This document shows positions 49,880 through 58,622 of a stretch of DNA of 64,000 bases, piece after piece. The position numbers were made by a program, and so were the translations under genes. Below the pieces are notes generated by a model. It searched no databases and was not told where the DNA came from. It was given only the letters and a program-made list of their open reading frames with translations. Numbering within the stretch: position 1 is the first letter of the stretch; every line of letters starts with the position of its first letter. Source of the DNA: an uncultured Lachnospiraceae bacterium (GTDB lineage Bacteria; Bacillota; Clostridia; Lachnospirales; Lachnospiraceae); NCBI GenBank assembly GCA_910585465.1, contig CAJUEW010000019.1, positions 1 through 64,000 on the forward strand. The letters run 5' to 3'.

Positions 49880-51724
49880 CTATGCCTCCTGTTTCTTAAG
49901 ACCCATAATCAGATCTCCATTTTTTACCATACCCTCCGACGCCTTATCTATCTGATAATCTGCCGCGTTTGTGACAATGATCGGTGTTACTACATCAAAG
50001 CCTTCTTTTTTCAGTGCTTTTAAGTCAAATTTCATCAGAAGCTGTCCTGCTTTTACCTGATCCCCGCTTTTTACCTGGGGGGCAAAATATTTTCCCTCCA
50101 GCTTCACAGTCTCCAGACCTACGTGCAGAAGAAGCTCCGCACCATTGCTGCATACCATGGAAATTGCATGCTTGGAATCAAATACGGTATCGATACTGGC
50201 ATCCGCAGGCGCATACAGCTCCCCCTTCTCCGGAATCACTGCCATGCCGTCGCCCAGGATTCCTGCTGAAAATACCTCGTCGTTTACCTTCTGAAGAGGA
50301 ATCAGCCTGCCTTCCAGCGGACTTACGATTCCGTTTCCGTCCTCCACTGCTTCCGGAGCTTTAAATTCCTGTACTCCGTTGTCTTTAAAAAGAATCATGG
50401 TAGCTGCAAAGGACGCGGCCAGCGACACGCCGAAGCCTACGAATCCCCATACAATATTCATACTGTTTTCCACATCCACAAACATTGCCATACCGGCAAG
50501 ACCGGGACCCATAGCCACAAATGCCTTCAGCCCTGTCATTCCGACCACAAGACCTCCCACAAAGCTTCCGATAATCACACCCGAAAGCGCGCGCTTATTC
50601 TGAAGAGTCACACCATACAGAGCCGGCTCTGTAATACCAAAAATCGCAGAAATTCCCGCCGAGATTGCTGCAGAACGAAGATCCGGATCCTTTGTGCGGA
50701 GAGCTACTGCAAAGCAGGCCCCTCCTTCCGAAATATTATGTGCCAGGGATGCCGGCATATACAAAAGCTCCTCGCCCATCTCTGTGATGGATGTAACAGC
50801 ATAAGGAACCAGCGCTTTATGCATACCCATGGCGATCATAAGCGGCAGAATTGCTGCCAGAAGCGCCACTGCAAGCCATCCAAGCTTATTATATAAGAAT
50901 AAAATTACAGTGGTCAATCCCTGTCCCACAGTAAAGCCGATGGGTCCGAGAACTAAAAGTGTGACCGGAACCACCACCGCAAAGCAGACCATAGGCACAA
51001 AGAATACACGAATTGGCTTCGGGGATATTTTTGTCACATATTTTTCTACAAAATATAAAAACGCCACGGAGAGAATTGCCGGAAATACCTGGTAGGTATA
51101 GGCAATATTCTTAATTCCGAATCCCCACAGACTTACCCCCTCCGCAATCATGGATGTCATTCCCGGAAGAATCAGCGCGCCCACAGAGGCTACCGCTACC
51201 AGACGATTGCAGTTTAATTTGGTTGACATGGTAACTGCCACCATAATCGGGAGAAAATAAAGCGCCGCGTCTGCCGCATTGTAAAGTACCCGGTACCATG
51301 CTCCTGTGGAATCCATCACCCCCAGCAGCGTCAGCAGAGATAAGAATGCTTTCAGAATACCGCCGCCTGCGATTGCCGGCACCAGCGGCTGGAAAATGCC
51401 TACCATAAAGTCCAGCACCATGGCACTGATATCCTTGCTGCCCCCTTCTGCGGGCGCCGCGCTTCCCCCATGAAAGGTTCCGATTTTCAGCAGCTCGTCA
51501 TAAACCTCAATCACATCATTGCCGATCACTACCTGGCACTGGTTTCCGCTGCTGACAACTCCCATTACTCCCGGAATTGCTTTCAAAGCATCCTTATCCA
51601 CCTTGCCCGCGTCTGCGATTGAAAACCGGAGACGTGTGGAACAATGCTCCAGATGAGATACATTCTCCTCTCCTCCTACCTGCTTTAGTACCGCTTTGGC
51701 AGTACCTGCATAATCCTTTGCCAT
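49880..51724 (-). CDS. bglP: PTS beta-glucoside EIIBCA transporter
   Basis: Imports and phosphorylates beta-glucosides. From the ATG at 51722-51724, chosen because AGGAAG lies upstream and the protein then begins at the usual IIB position, it has 614 residues; the frame continues upstream through the leader. Order: EIIB (about 1-80, phospho-Cys in EHCSTRLRF), EIIC (about 105-450, about nine helices, with MGMHKALVPYA and GITEPALYGV), and EIIA (about 470-614, phospho-His in LLLHVGLETVKL). Expression depends on the RAT/terminator in the leader and on LicT. Confidence 0.96.
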   Translation of the reverse strand: MAKDYAGTAKAVLKQVGGEENVSHLEHCSTRLRFSIADAGKVDKDALKAIPGVMGVVSSGNQCQVVIGNDVIEVYDELLKIGTFHGGSAAPAEGGSKDISAMVLDFMVGIFQPLVPAIAGGGILKAFLSLLTLLGVMDSTGAWYRVLYNAADAALYFLPIMVAVTMSTKLNCNRLVAVASVGALILPGMTSMIAEGVSLWGFGIKNIAYTYQVFPAILSVAFLYFVEKYVTKISPKPIRVFFVPMVCFAVVVPVTLLVLGPIGFTVGQGLTTVILFLYNKLGWLAVALLAAILPLMIAMGMHKALVPYAVTSITEMGEELLYMPASLAHNISEGGACFAVALRTKDPDLRSAAISAGISAIFGITEPALYGVTLQNKRALSGVIIGSFVGGLVVGMTGLKAFVAMGPGLAGMAMFVDVENSMNIVWGFVGFGVSLAASFAATMILFKDNGVQEFKAPEAVEDGNGIVSPLEGRLIPLQKVNDEVFSAGILGDGMAVIPEKGELYAPADASIDTVFDSKHAISMVCSNGAELLLHVGLETVKLEGKYFAPQVKSGDQVKAGQLLMKFDLKALKKEGFDVVTPIIVTNAADYQIDKASEGMVKNGDLIMGLKKQEA

Positions 51725-51814
51725 AATTTTTTCTTCCTTTCCCTTTGTTCGGATTTTACTACAATTGTGATTTCGGCCAAAATCAACGTCACTCTCAGAC
51801 AGTCCCCAAAGCAT

Positions 51815-51867
51815 AAAAAAAGACCGATTAAAAATAAGCATATAAACTATGCCATTTCCAATCGATC
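51815..51867 (-). terminator. Conditional terminator in the bglP leader
   Basis: Minus strand GATCGATT (51860-51867) pairs with AATCGGTC (51822-51829), eight pairs with one G-U, followed by seven T (51815-51821). An inner GCATA/TATGC stem helps close the loop. Its 5' arm overlaps the RAT, so the two structures exclude each other. Confidence 0.85.
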
Positions 51868-51892
51868 CTGCCTGCATTACCAGTAACATGTC
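51863..51892 (-). promoter_or_regulatory. RAT, ribonucleic antiterminator for LicT
   Basis: The minus strand reads ACATGTTACTGGTAATGCAG followed by GCAGGATCG, closely matching the LicT/SacY target (core TGTTACTG and GCAGGC). It overlaps the first bases of the terminator stem by five, the classical antitermination geometry. The binding protein is presumably the LicT encoded at the operon end. Confidence 0.85.
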
Positions 51893-51907
51893 TGTTAGAT
51901 TGGAATT

Positions 51908-51936
51908 ATCATATCGAAAATATCTAAAAAAATCAA
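51908..51936 (-). promoter_or_regulatory. Promoter of bglP-bglA-licT
   Basis: TTGATT (51931-51936), 17 bases, TATGAT (51908-51913) on the minus strand. The RNA would start just upstream of the RAT. No clear cre site was seen near it. Confidence 0.65.
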
Positions 51937-51983
51937 GTGACAAAATCCATGAAAAACAAATAAACTTTTTATATATAATTCAC

Positions 51984-52023
51984 AAAAATCCGTACCGCCC
52001 TTTAAGAAGGCAATACGGATTTT
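51984..52023 (-). terminator. Terminator after the DUF1540 gene
   Basis: AAAATCCGTA pairs with TACGGATTTT, with an inner TTGCC/GGGCGG stem, and the minus strand continues in T (GGATTTTTGTG). It lies 8 bases past the stop codon and upstream of the bgl promoter. Confidence 0.8.
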
Positions 52024-52030
52024 ATAACGT

Positions 52031-52351
52031 TTATTTACAGTCACATTTAAAGGTTGCACATTCCGTCTGTTCGCATTTACATGCATTGGAACCAGCTACC
52101 TGAATCTGCTCTGCATGGCATTTGCAGGATTGATTGTAAGTACAGGTAGTCGCGTCGCAGCCAACCTCAGTTGGTTTGCTTGGGATATCGTCTGCATTTC
52201 GGGTTCCGTCATATTTGCGCTCCCGGAAGCTCTCGCAGCAGGTCTGGTCAGTAATCCTTGCATTGTGTCCGCCCACATGGATATTATCCTTGCAGCAGGA
52301 ATTATCCTTATTATACGTGCAGTTAACAACAGAACAATCTAATTTTGTCAT
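52031..52351 (-). CDS. DUF1540 protein with two cysteine-rich repeats
   Basis: A 106-residue protein holding two DUF1540 units: CSVVNCTYNKDNSCCKDNI with a later CCESF, and CDATTCTYNQSCKCHAEQI with a later ECATF. Spaced cysteines suggest metal binding, but the function of the family is unknown; it is common in Clostridia and sometimes spore-related. The start was taken as the second ATG (52349-52351), since GGAGG is seven bases upstream of it and only one base from the first ATG. It is a single-gene unit with its own terminator. Confidence 0.9.
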   Translation of the reverse strand: MTKLDCSVVNCTYNKDNSCCKDNIHVGGHNARITDQTCCESFRERKYDGTRNADDIPSKPTEVGCDATTCTYNQSCKCHAEQIQVAGSNACKCEQTECATFKCDCK

Positions 52352-52417
52352 GTTCATTCCTCCTTCAGATTTTATGATGATAGTATCCGAAGAGGAAGAG
52401 AAAATTATGCGGAATTT

Positions 52418-52705
52418 TTATTTTTTAATGCCGTATTCCTTTTTTCGTCCATAAAAGCATCTGCCGGAAAACGGATTCCGGCAGCCAGCCGCGCCCGGGT
52501 AAGATATCTGGATACCTTCAGGCTGCGTCCCATCGTTCAGATGCAGGGTTACCGCACCGCACAGATTGGCAGAGGTATTCTGAAAGATATATCCGTCCGT
52601 GCCCTGAATTACATAATTTTTCGGAGCTGCACAGTCCTTTGCCGGATCGAAAACAGAGACTGCCGACTGCAGTCCCTGTTTTCCTCCGCTGTTTTTTATT
52701 TAAAA
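52418..52705 (-). pseudogene. Orphan open frame without a start codon, probable gene remnant
   Basis: On the minus strand a frame of about 95 codons runs from just after the purL stop to TAA at 52418-52420. It reads like real protein (segments KNYVIQGTDGYIFQNTS and VTLHLNDGTQPEGIQISYPG) with balanced composition and a cysteine pair, but has no ATG, GTG or TTG start, and the hairpin after purL lies inside it. It could be the 3' part of a gene lost by deletion. No family was recognised. Confidence 0.35.
52650..52682 (-). terminator. Hairpin after purL
   Basis: AAAACAGAGACTGC (52650-52663) pairs with GCAGTCCCTGTTTT (52669-52682), 13 of 14 positions. On the minus strand it begins 14 bases past the purL stop and ends in TTTTC, so it could act as a terminator of moderate strength. 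Confidence 0.6.
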
Positions 52706-55700
52706 TAATTTACCCCGGATTCAAAAATCTTCATATCCTGCTCGCCATAAATATTTACGGCTACAGCAGTATCCCGGCGCTCTGAGTGCGCCATTTTGCC
52801 AAAGACACGTCCGTCCGGACTTGTAATGCCTTCGATGGAGGCATAAGAGCCGTTAATATTCCACTCTTCATCCATAGTCGGATTGCCGCTTAAATCTACA
52901 TACTGGGTAGCCACCTGCCCGTTGGCAAACAGTCTGTCAATCCATTCTCCTGACGCAACGAAACGCCCCTCCCCATGGGAAGCCGGGTTTACATAGGTTG
53001 CTCCAAGCTCTGCGCCCGCAAGCCACGGAGATTTATCAGACACTACCTTCGTATACACCATCCTGGAAATGTGGCGGTTTATCGTATTAAAGGTCAGCGT
53101 CGGGGAATCCGGCCCTTGTCCTGCAATCTCGCCCCATGGCACCAGGCCCAGCTTCACCAGCGCCTGAAAACCGTTGCAGATGCCCAGCACCAGACCGTCT
53201 CTTTCATTTAACAGCTTCATAACCGCTTCTGCAAGCTTTTCATTCCGAAAGGCGGTTGCAAAAAATTTTGCGGAGCCGTCCGGCTCATCTCCTGCGGAGA
53301 AGCCTCCGGGAAACATAATAATCTGTGCCTGTCCAATGGCCTTTTCAAATACCTCCACAGATTCACGGATATCGCTTTCACTTAGATTTCTGAACACCTT
53401 TGTGGTCACAGCCGCACCTGCGCGCTCAAAAGCCTTTGCACTGTCATACTCACAGTTTGTACCCGGAAATACAGGAATAAACACACCCGGTTTTGGAGTT
53501 TTATGTCTGCATATATAAATGCTGTCTGCCTTATAAAGCGGCGTATCCAGAATCTCCTTGTTTTTCTCTGCCCTGGTGGGGAATACCTTCTCCAGCGTTC
53601 CTGTCCACGCGTCCAGCGCTTCGTCCGTACCGATGGATACATTACCGTACGAGAAGCCGGTCTCAGCCACCTGGCCGATTAAAGTATAAGTGATGGACAG
53701 TTCGCCTACCCTTCCGTCCGGAACCTCCGCCACAATACATCCAAAGCCCGGCGCAAAGGCATCCCTCGGATCCAGATTATGCTCCAGCTTCACACCCAGC
53801 CTGTTTCCGAAGGCCATCTTACTGACTGCCGCAACGATACCCTTTCCATCCAGCGCATAAGCAGAAATAATCCTTCCGGCCTTCACATCCGCGAAGAACT
53901 TCCGGTACTGATCCATTGCCTGCGCATAGTCGGGAAGATCGTAGCTGTCTCTGTCAATCCTTAAAAGCACCAGCTTATTTCCGGCTTTTTTAAGCTCCGG
54001 CGTAATGATATGCTGATAGCTTCCAATATCAACTGCAAAGGAAACCAGTGTGGGCGGCACATCAATATCATTGAACGTACCGGACATACTGTCCTTTCCC
54101 CCGATGGCCGGAAGACCAAAGCCCATCTGCGCGCTGTAGGCACCCAGAAGCGCTGCAAAGGGCTGGCTCCAGCGATGAGGATCCTCTGTCATTCTGCGGA
54201 AATACTCCTGGAAGGTAAAACGAATTCTGCTGTAATCGCCGCCGGAGGCCACAATCTTTGCCACAGATTCCAGCACCGCGTAAACTGCCCCATGATAAGG
54301 GGACCAGCTGGACAGATACGGATCAAAGCCGTAGCTCATCATCGTAACCGTATCGGTCTTTCCTTTCAGAACAGGGAGCTTTGCCACCATGGTCTGGGTC
54401 TCGGTAAGCTGGTATTTGCCGCCATACGGCATTAATACGCTTCCTGCACCTATGGAGCTGTCAAACATCTCCACCAGACCCTTCTGGGAGCACACATTTA
54501 AGTCCTTTAAAGTATTCAGCCATGCTTCCCTTACATCGCCGACTTCTTTTCTCTCAAAAAATTTGTCTGTCTCAGACGGCATATCAACCGTCACAGCTGT
54601 CTCCTGGTGAGCGCCGTTGGTATCCAGGAATGCACGGGAGATATTGACAATCTCCCGGCCCCTCCACCTGAGCACCAGTCTCGGAGCCTCTGTCACCTCT
54701 GCCACACACACAGATTCCAGATTCTCCTCGGAAGCGTATTTTCTGAATTCATCCACATTCTCAGGAGCCACTACCACTGCCATACGCTCCTGGGACTCGG
54801 ATATTGCAAGCTCTGTCCCGTCCAGCCCTTCATATTTTTTCGGAACCTTATCCAGATCCACCGTCAGCCCGTCCGCAAGCTCTCCGATAGCTACCGATAC
54901 CCCCCCTGCGCCGAAGTCATTACATTTCTTAATTAAACAGGTTACCTCCGGCCGGCGGAACAGTCTTTGAATCTTACGTTCAGTGGGCGCGTTTCCCTTC
55001 TGCACCTCTGCTCCGCAGGTCTCAATAGATGCCTCGGTATGCACCTTTGAAGAGCCGGTAGCACCGCCGCAGCCGTCACGGCCGGTACGTCCCCCAAGCA
55101 GGATAATGATATCGCCCGGATCGGAATTTTCTCGGATTACGTCCTTTCTCGGAGCCGCACCCATAACGGCTCCGATCTCCATACGTTTTGCCACATAGTC
55201 AGGATGGTAAATCTCTTTTACATAACCGGTTGCCAGGCCGATCTGATTGCCATAGGAGCTGTAGCCGTTTGCCGCTCCTCTCACCAGCTTCTTCTGAGGC
55301 AGCTTGCCTTTGAGCGTTTCGGATACAGATACCGTCGGATCCGCCGCGCCGGTTACCCGCATAGCCTGATATACATAGGCGCGTCCGGACAGAGGATCGC
55401 GGATTGCTCCGCCCAGACAAGTAGCCGCTCCGCCAAAGGGCTCGATCTCCGTGGGATGGTTATGGGTTTCGTTTTTAAAGCTGACCAGCCATTCCTCCGT
55501 TCTGCCGTCAATCTCCACAGGAACTACAATGGAGCATGCGTTAATTTCATCGGATTCTTCCTGATCCTGCAATTTTCCCTCTTTTTTCAGCTTTCTCATA
55601 GCCATCAGAGCCAGATCCATCAGGCAGATAAATTTGTCGTCTCTTCCCCGGAAGATTTCTTTATGGGCATCAACATACTGTCTGTAAGTGTTTTCAATGG

Positions 55701-56439
55701 GAGTCCGATAATATCCTTCCTCAAAGGACACATCCTTAAGCTCTGTAGAAAAGGTGGTGTGACGGCAGTGATCAGACCAGTAGGTGTCCAGCACCCGGAT
55801 TTCGGTCATGGAAGGCTCTCTTTTCTCTTCCTGCTTAAAATATTTCTGAATATGCAGAAAATCCCTGAAGGTCATGGCCAGGCTGAGAGAAAGATAAAGC
55901 CTCTTCAATTCATTTTCCGGCATATCCCGGAATCCTTCAAAAATTGTCACATCTGCCGGCTCCTCAAATACAGTTACCAGAGTCTGCGGCTTCACCATAT
56001 CGGTCTCCCGGGAATCTACCGGATTGATACAGAAGGCTTTAATCGAGGCAAGCTCTTCTGCCGTTACAGTTCCCTCAATCACATAGATTGTGGCTGTACG
56101 AATCACAGGCTCCTCGGAAGAGTTCAGAAACTGTATACACTGTACGGCAGAATCCGCTCTCTGGTCAAACTGCCCCGGAAGATATTCCACACCGAATACA
56201 GCCGCATGTTCTGCAGTCCCGAAGCCTTCTCTGTACAGCACATCTACCGGCGGTTCGCTGAATACGGTACAGCATGCCTTCTCAAAGGTCTCTTCCGTGA
56301 TGTTCTCCACATCATAACGAATCAGTACCCGGACACCTGTCACTGTCTGTATACCAAGGTAGCTTTTAATCTCTTCCTGCAGTTCTTTTGCCCTGACTGC
56401 AAATGCCTCTTTCTTTTCCACAAAGATGCGTCTTACCAT
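52696..56439 (-). CDS. purL: Phosphoribosylformylglycinamidine synthase, single-chain form
   Basis: Fourth step of purine synthesis: FGAR plus glutamine and ATP to FGAM. From the ATG at 56437-56439, with GGAGGT seven bases upstream (an earlier in-frame ATG is poorly placed), it has 1247 residues, the size of the fused enzyme. Seen: an N-terminal PurS-like domain, TYWSDHCRHTTFSTEL near 220, FKNETHNHPTEIEPFGGAATC (ATP-binding), KCNDFGAGGVSVAIGE, PAIGGKDSMSGTF, and a C-terminal glutaminase domain with FPGTNCEYDSAKAF, FPGGFSAGDEPDGSAK and LGICNGFQAL containing the catalytic Cys. It stands apart from other pur genes. Confidence 0.97.
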   Translation of the reverse strand: MVRRIFVEKKEAFAVRAKELQEEIKSYLGIQTVTGVRVLIRYDVENITEETFEKACCTVFSEPPVDVLYREGFGTAEHAAVFGVEYLPGQFDQRADSAVQCIQFLNSSEEPVIRTATIYVIEGTVTAEELASIKAFCINPVDSRETDMVKPQTLVTVFEEPADVTIFEGFRDMPENELKRLYLSLSLAMTFRDFLHIQKYFKQEEKREPSMTEIRVLDTYWSDHCRHTTFSTELKDVSFEEGYYRTPIENTYRQYVDAHKEIFRGRDDKFICLMDLALMAMRKLKKEGKLQDQEESDEINACSIVVPVEIDGRTEEWLVSFKNETHNHPTEIEPFGGAATCLGGAIRDPLSGRAYVYQAMRVTGAADPTVSVSETLKGKLPQKKLVRGAANGYSSYGNQIGLATGYVKEIYHPDYVAKRMEIGAVMGAAPRKDVIRENSDPGDIIILLGGRTGRDGCGGATGSSKVHTEASIETCGAEVQKGNAPTERKIQRLFRRPEVTCLIKKCNDFGAGGVSVAIGELADGLTVDLDKVPKKYEGLDGTELAISESQERMAVVVAPENVDEFRKYASEENLESVCVAEVTEAPRLVLRWRGREIVNISRAFLDTNGAHQETAVTVDMPSETDKFFERKEVGDVREAWLNTLKDLNVCSQKGLVEMFDSSIGAGSVLMPYGGKYQLTETQTMVAKLPVLKGKTDTVTMMSYGFDPYLSSWSPYHGAVYAVLESVAKIVASGGDYSRIRFTFQEYFRRMTEDPHRWSQPFAALLGAYSAQMGFGLPAIGGKDSMSGTFNDIDVPPTLVSFAVDIGSYQHIITPELKKAGNKLVLLRIDRDSYDLPDYAQAMDQYRKFFADVKAGRIISAYALDGKGIVAAVSKMAFGNRLGVKLEHNLDPRDAFAPGFGCIVAEVPDGRVGELSITYTLIGQVAETGFSYGNVSIGTDEALDAWTGTLEKVFPTRAEKNKEILDTPLYKADSIYICRHKTPKPGVFIPVFPGTNCEYDSAKAFERAGAAVTTKVFRNLSESDIRESVEVFEKAIGQAQIIMFPGGFSAGDEPDGSAKFFATAFRNEKLAEAVMKLLNERDGLVLGICNGFQALVKLGLVPWGEIAGQGPDSPTLTFNTINRHISRMVYTKVVSDKSPWLAGAELGATYVNPASHGEGRFVASGEWIDRLFANGQVATQYVDLSGNPTMDEEWNINGSYASIEGITSPDGRVFGKMAHSERRDTAVAVNIYGEQDMKIFESGVNYFK

Positions 56440-56594
56440 GTTTTTTACCTCCATCATAAAGTGTATCGTTTCTGTAATGCCGCGCCGCTGCAGACAGAAT
56501 CCTGAAAAACCAGATTTTATCTTATGACTTAAATCTTAACACACTTTTTATGATTAGTGAATTTAATATATGTAAAATAATATATTAGTATTTC

Positions 56595-57032
56595 TTATGA
56601 CTCTTCTTCTGTTGTCTTTATTTCTGCCTTTGGAACCGGTTCTATTCTGCTTTCCTGTACCGGCTCTGTCTTAAGGGCAGTGGTCATCGTACATCTGCCG
56701 TCAAAATAAGCATCCTCGTCAACCACCAGGGATCTTGCGACAATATTTCCGGATACCCTTCCTGTAGAGAGCAGCTCCAGCTTTCCCTGAACAAAAATGT
56801 CACCGTTCACTTTACCGGAAATCGTAACATTCTGGGCAGAAATATTTCCCTCGATCTTTCCCTCCGTGCCGATAATCAGATTTGCTTCACAGGTACAGTT
56901 GCCATTAATGGTTCCGTCCACACGTATAGCCTCCGGAGCAGTCAGGTTGCCGTCAAAGACCGCACCCTCTCCAATAATGGTTCCGATTTTGGTCTGTACC
57001 GTGGGAACTGTGTTTTTACTTTTTCCTAACAT
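56595..57032 (-). CDS. Bactofilin-family cytoskeletal protein
   Basis: Forms nucleotide-independent filaments on the membrane that organise cell shape or wall enzymes. The 145 residues have a short N-terminal tail with GTIIGEGAVFDGNL, a right-handed beta-helix core (about 20-115) of repeating VDGTINGNCT, EGNISAQNVTISGKVNGDI and GRVSGNIVARSLVV units, and an unstructured acidic tail. It follows a membrane-bound LytM-like protein gene by 15 bases; such pairing is common and suggests that the filament positions that protein. Confidence 0.94.
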   Translation of the reverse strand: MLGKSKNTVPTVQTKIGTIIGEGAVFDGNLTAPEAIRVDGTINGNCTCEANLIIGTEGKIEGNISAQNVTISGKVNGDIFVQGKLELLSTGRVSGNIVARSLVVDEDAYFDGRCTMTTALKTEPVQESRIEPVPKAEIKTTEEES

Positions 57033-57047
57033 TATAAAATCCTCCTT

Positions 57048-57791
57048 TTATCCTTTTGCGTCAATGACTAAAAGCGGATCTACAGATTCATCATTCAAAA
57101 TAACCTGATAATCCAGCATTGTCTCATCGGTAATCACAGTAAGCAGCGTATCTCCTCTCAGAACCTGGGCACCCTCCTCCACCTTTAGCTCCGCCTCCTG
57201 GCGGCACAGATAGCGCGTTTTATATCCGCTTTTATGCTCCATCTCAACGATATGGGCATAGGTATCGTCAGAGCTTACCGCCACAACCGTTCCGTCGCCC
57301 GCCGCAACAATATTTCCTCCCTCATAAATACTGATTGTCATATAGGGCTGATCTTCCGAATAGTTTGCCTTCAGCACGCTCGCCCCATAGGACGGGTAAC
57401 GGCTTGGAAAGGCCGAATCCTCTTCCGGGTTCTGCGGCTCTTCTTCCGGTTCCTCTTCCTTCTCCGACTCGTTCTGCTCGATATCCATGCGAAGCTCCTC
57501 ATTCTCTGCTTCCAGAGACTCCTTTTTTTTGTTCAGCTCCTCTTTCTCCCCCTCCAGCTGTTTAACAAGCAGCTCCTGCGCCAGAACCTTTTCCTGCAAG
57601 GCCGCTGTCTCGCTGCTTCCGGTCAGATACTGGTATGCAAACCACCCTGCGCCCCCGCAGACAAGAACAATCAGGAAAAACAGCAGACGAAAGAAAAAAA
57701 GCGAAATATGAAATTGTCTGCTGCTCCCTCCCGTATTGGAAATCAGAAGCAAAGAGTAAGTTTCCTTACGTTTATGTCTCTGTTCTTTCAT
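57048..57791 (-). CDS. Membrane-anchored LytM/M23-like protein, catalytic residues missing
   Basis: A 247-residue protein with a basic cytoplasmic end, one transmembrane helix (about 30-52), a coiled coil rich in Glu and Lys (about 60-110), an acidic Pro/Glu linker, and a C-terminal domain with the M23 strand pattern GNIVAAGDGTVVAVSSDD and YAHIVEMEHKSGYKTRYL. Active M23 enzymes end this pattern in a YAHL-type HxH zinc motif; here it reads TRYLCRQ, so the zinc histidines seem absent and it is probably non-enzymatic, like an activator of a wall hydrolase. It is the first gene of a pair with bactofilin, from a promoter at 57894-57922. The ATG is placed eight bases after AGGAGG. Confidence 0.82.
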   Translation of the reverse strand: MKEQRHKRKETYSLLLISNTGGSSRQFHISLFFFRLLFFLIVLVCGGAGWFAYQYLTGSSETAALQEKVLAQELLVKQLEGEKEELNKKKESLEAENEELRMDIEQNESEKEEEPEEEPQNPEEDSAFPSRYPSYGASVLKANYSEDQPYMTISIYEGGNIVAAGDGTVVAVSSDDTYAHIVEMEHKSGYKTRYLCRQEAELKVEEGAQVLRGDTLLTVITDETMLDYQVILNDESVDPLLVIDAKG

Positions 57792-58018
57792 TCATAAAAC
57801 CTCCTGTAGCACCCTCGACTAATAGTTTATAGACTCAGCACGGCCAGCCTCCTTACAACGCTATGCACGGGCAGTCAGTCAAATGTCAGTTTCATCATAG
57901 CACAGGAATCAATGTAATTCAAGGCGGCAAAGCCAAACACTGTACACCGGCCGGCTGTTCCGGATATCCTCAGTACCATTGTGCTCTTAAGAAAATACGG
58001 TGTAAAAGGCAGCGCCTG
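57792..58018 (-). promoter_or_regulatory. Promoter and leader of the LytM-like/bactofilin pair
   Basis: Minus strand TTGAAT (57917-57922), 17 bases, TATGAT (57894-57899), then a leader of about 95 bases. The leader holds AAGGAGG (57848-57854) ahead of a tiny frame GTG CTG AGT CTA TAA (57827-57841) before the true AGGAGG. The rest, up to 58018, shows a CCGGCCGG palindrome but no clear terminator for the DUF1266-like gene. Confidence 0.6.
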
Positions 58019-58606
58019 TTAAGCAAGCGGCAGATTCCAGGAAACAGAGCAGGGGCCCTCCGGCATGTCCCTCAGCCTCCGGCAAAGCTCCTCTCTTGCC
58101 GTAATATCTTTTTCTGCCTCCCCTCCGGCTTCTCTTCTCCATTTTGCATACCCTTTCAGATAACTGTCATACAATTCTCCCCAGGAATGGTAATATTTCT
58201 GCATAATGCGCCCTACTCTCACGGAGGAGTCTGTCATTTCCTGCCGTTCAATATAACCTCCCACATATCCCATTCCCAAAATCTGGCATGCCCTGCACAA
58301 ATCCCATGCAGCCGCTTCTATCTCCTCCTGAGCGCACTCTATTCCTTCCTCGTACAGCGCGGTCAGAAAGGAAACCATATCCAGAAGCGCAGCTTTTCCG
58401 GATATTTCCCAGTCATTGCGCAGCATCACTCTCATGGAGGCAGCCTCCTTCTTGTTTTTCTCAGGGGAACCCGCAATATACCCCCATTTGCCTCCCGTGG
58501 ACTCCGACCACATGGCATATGTGCCCACAAGCCACCTCTCTGTGTCATTTGCGGGAGTCATGCTCTCCCCTTTATCTTTATTTCCAAAAATTCCAAATAA
58601 TCCCAT
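58019..58606 (-). CDS. DUF1266-like protein
   Basis: A 195-residue cytoplasmic protein, largely helical. The pattern RNDWEISGKAALLDMVSFLTALYEEG near 75 and AAWDLCRACQILGMGYVGGYI near 100, followed by W and Y residues in SWGELYDSYLKGYAKWR, resembles DUF1266, a family of unknown function often found with stress or membrane genes. Alternatives cannot be excluded. It starts 16 bases after the flotillin gene and shares its transcript, so a role with flotillin at the membrane is conceivable. Confidence 0.65.
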   Translation of the reverse strand: MGLFGIFGNKDKGESMTPANDTERWLVGTYAMWSESTGGKWGYIAGSPEKNKKEAASMRVMLRNDWEISGKAALLDMVSFLTALYEEGIECAQEEIEAAAWDLCRACQILGMGYVGGYIERQEMTDSSVRVGRIMQKYYHSWGELYDSYLKGYAKWRREAGGEAEKDITAREELCRRLRDMPEGPCSVSWNLPLA

Positions 58607-58622
58607 GTCTCTTCCTCCTGAA

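Noticed and set aside
51901..51960. cre site near the bglP promoter
   Set aside because: No stretch matches the cre consensus (TGNAANCGNNNNCA type) near the promoter.
55204..56505. Long plus-strand open frame (over 400 codons) opposite purL
   Set aside because: It lies antisense to a fully conserved purL, has no family motif, its composition is that of a reverse-strand shadow, and no ribosome site or promoter is evident.
56440..56594. Possible purine riboswitch or PurR box upstream of purL
   Set aside because: No purine aptamer core or paired PurBox sequence was found; only AT-rich DNA with a weak possible promoter (TTCACT, 17 bases, TAAGAT).
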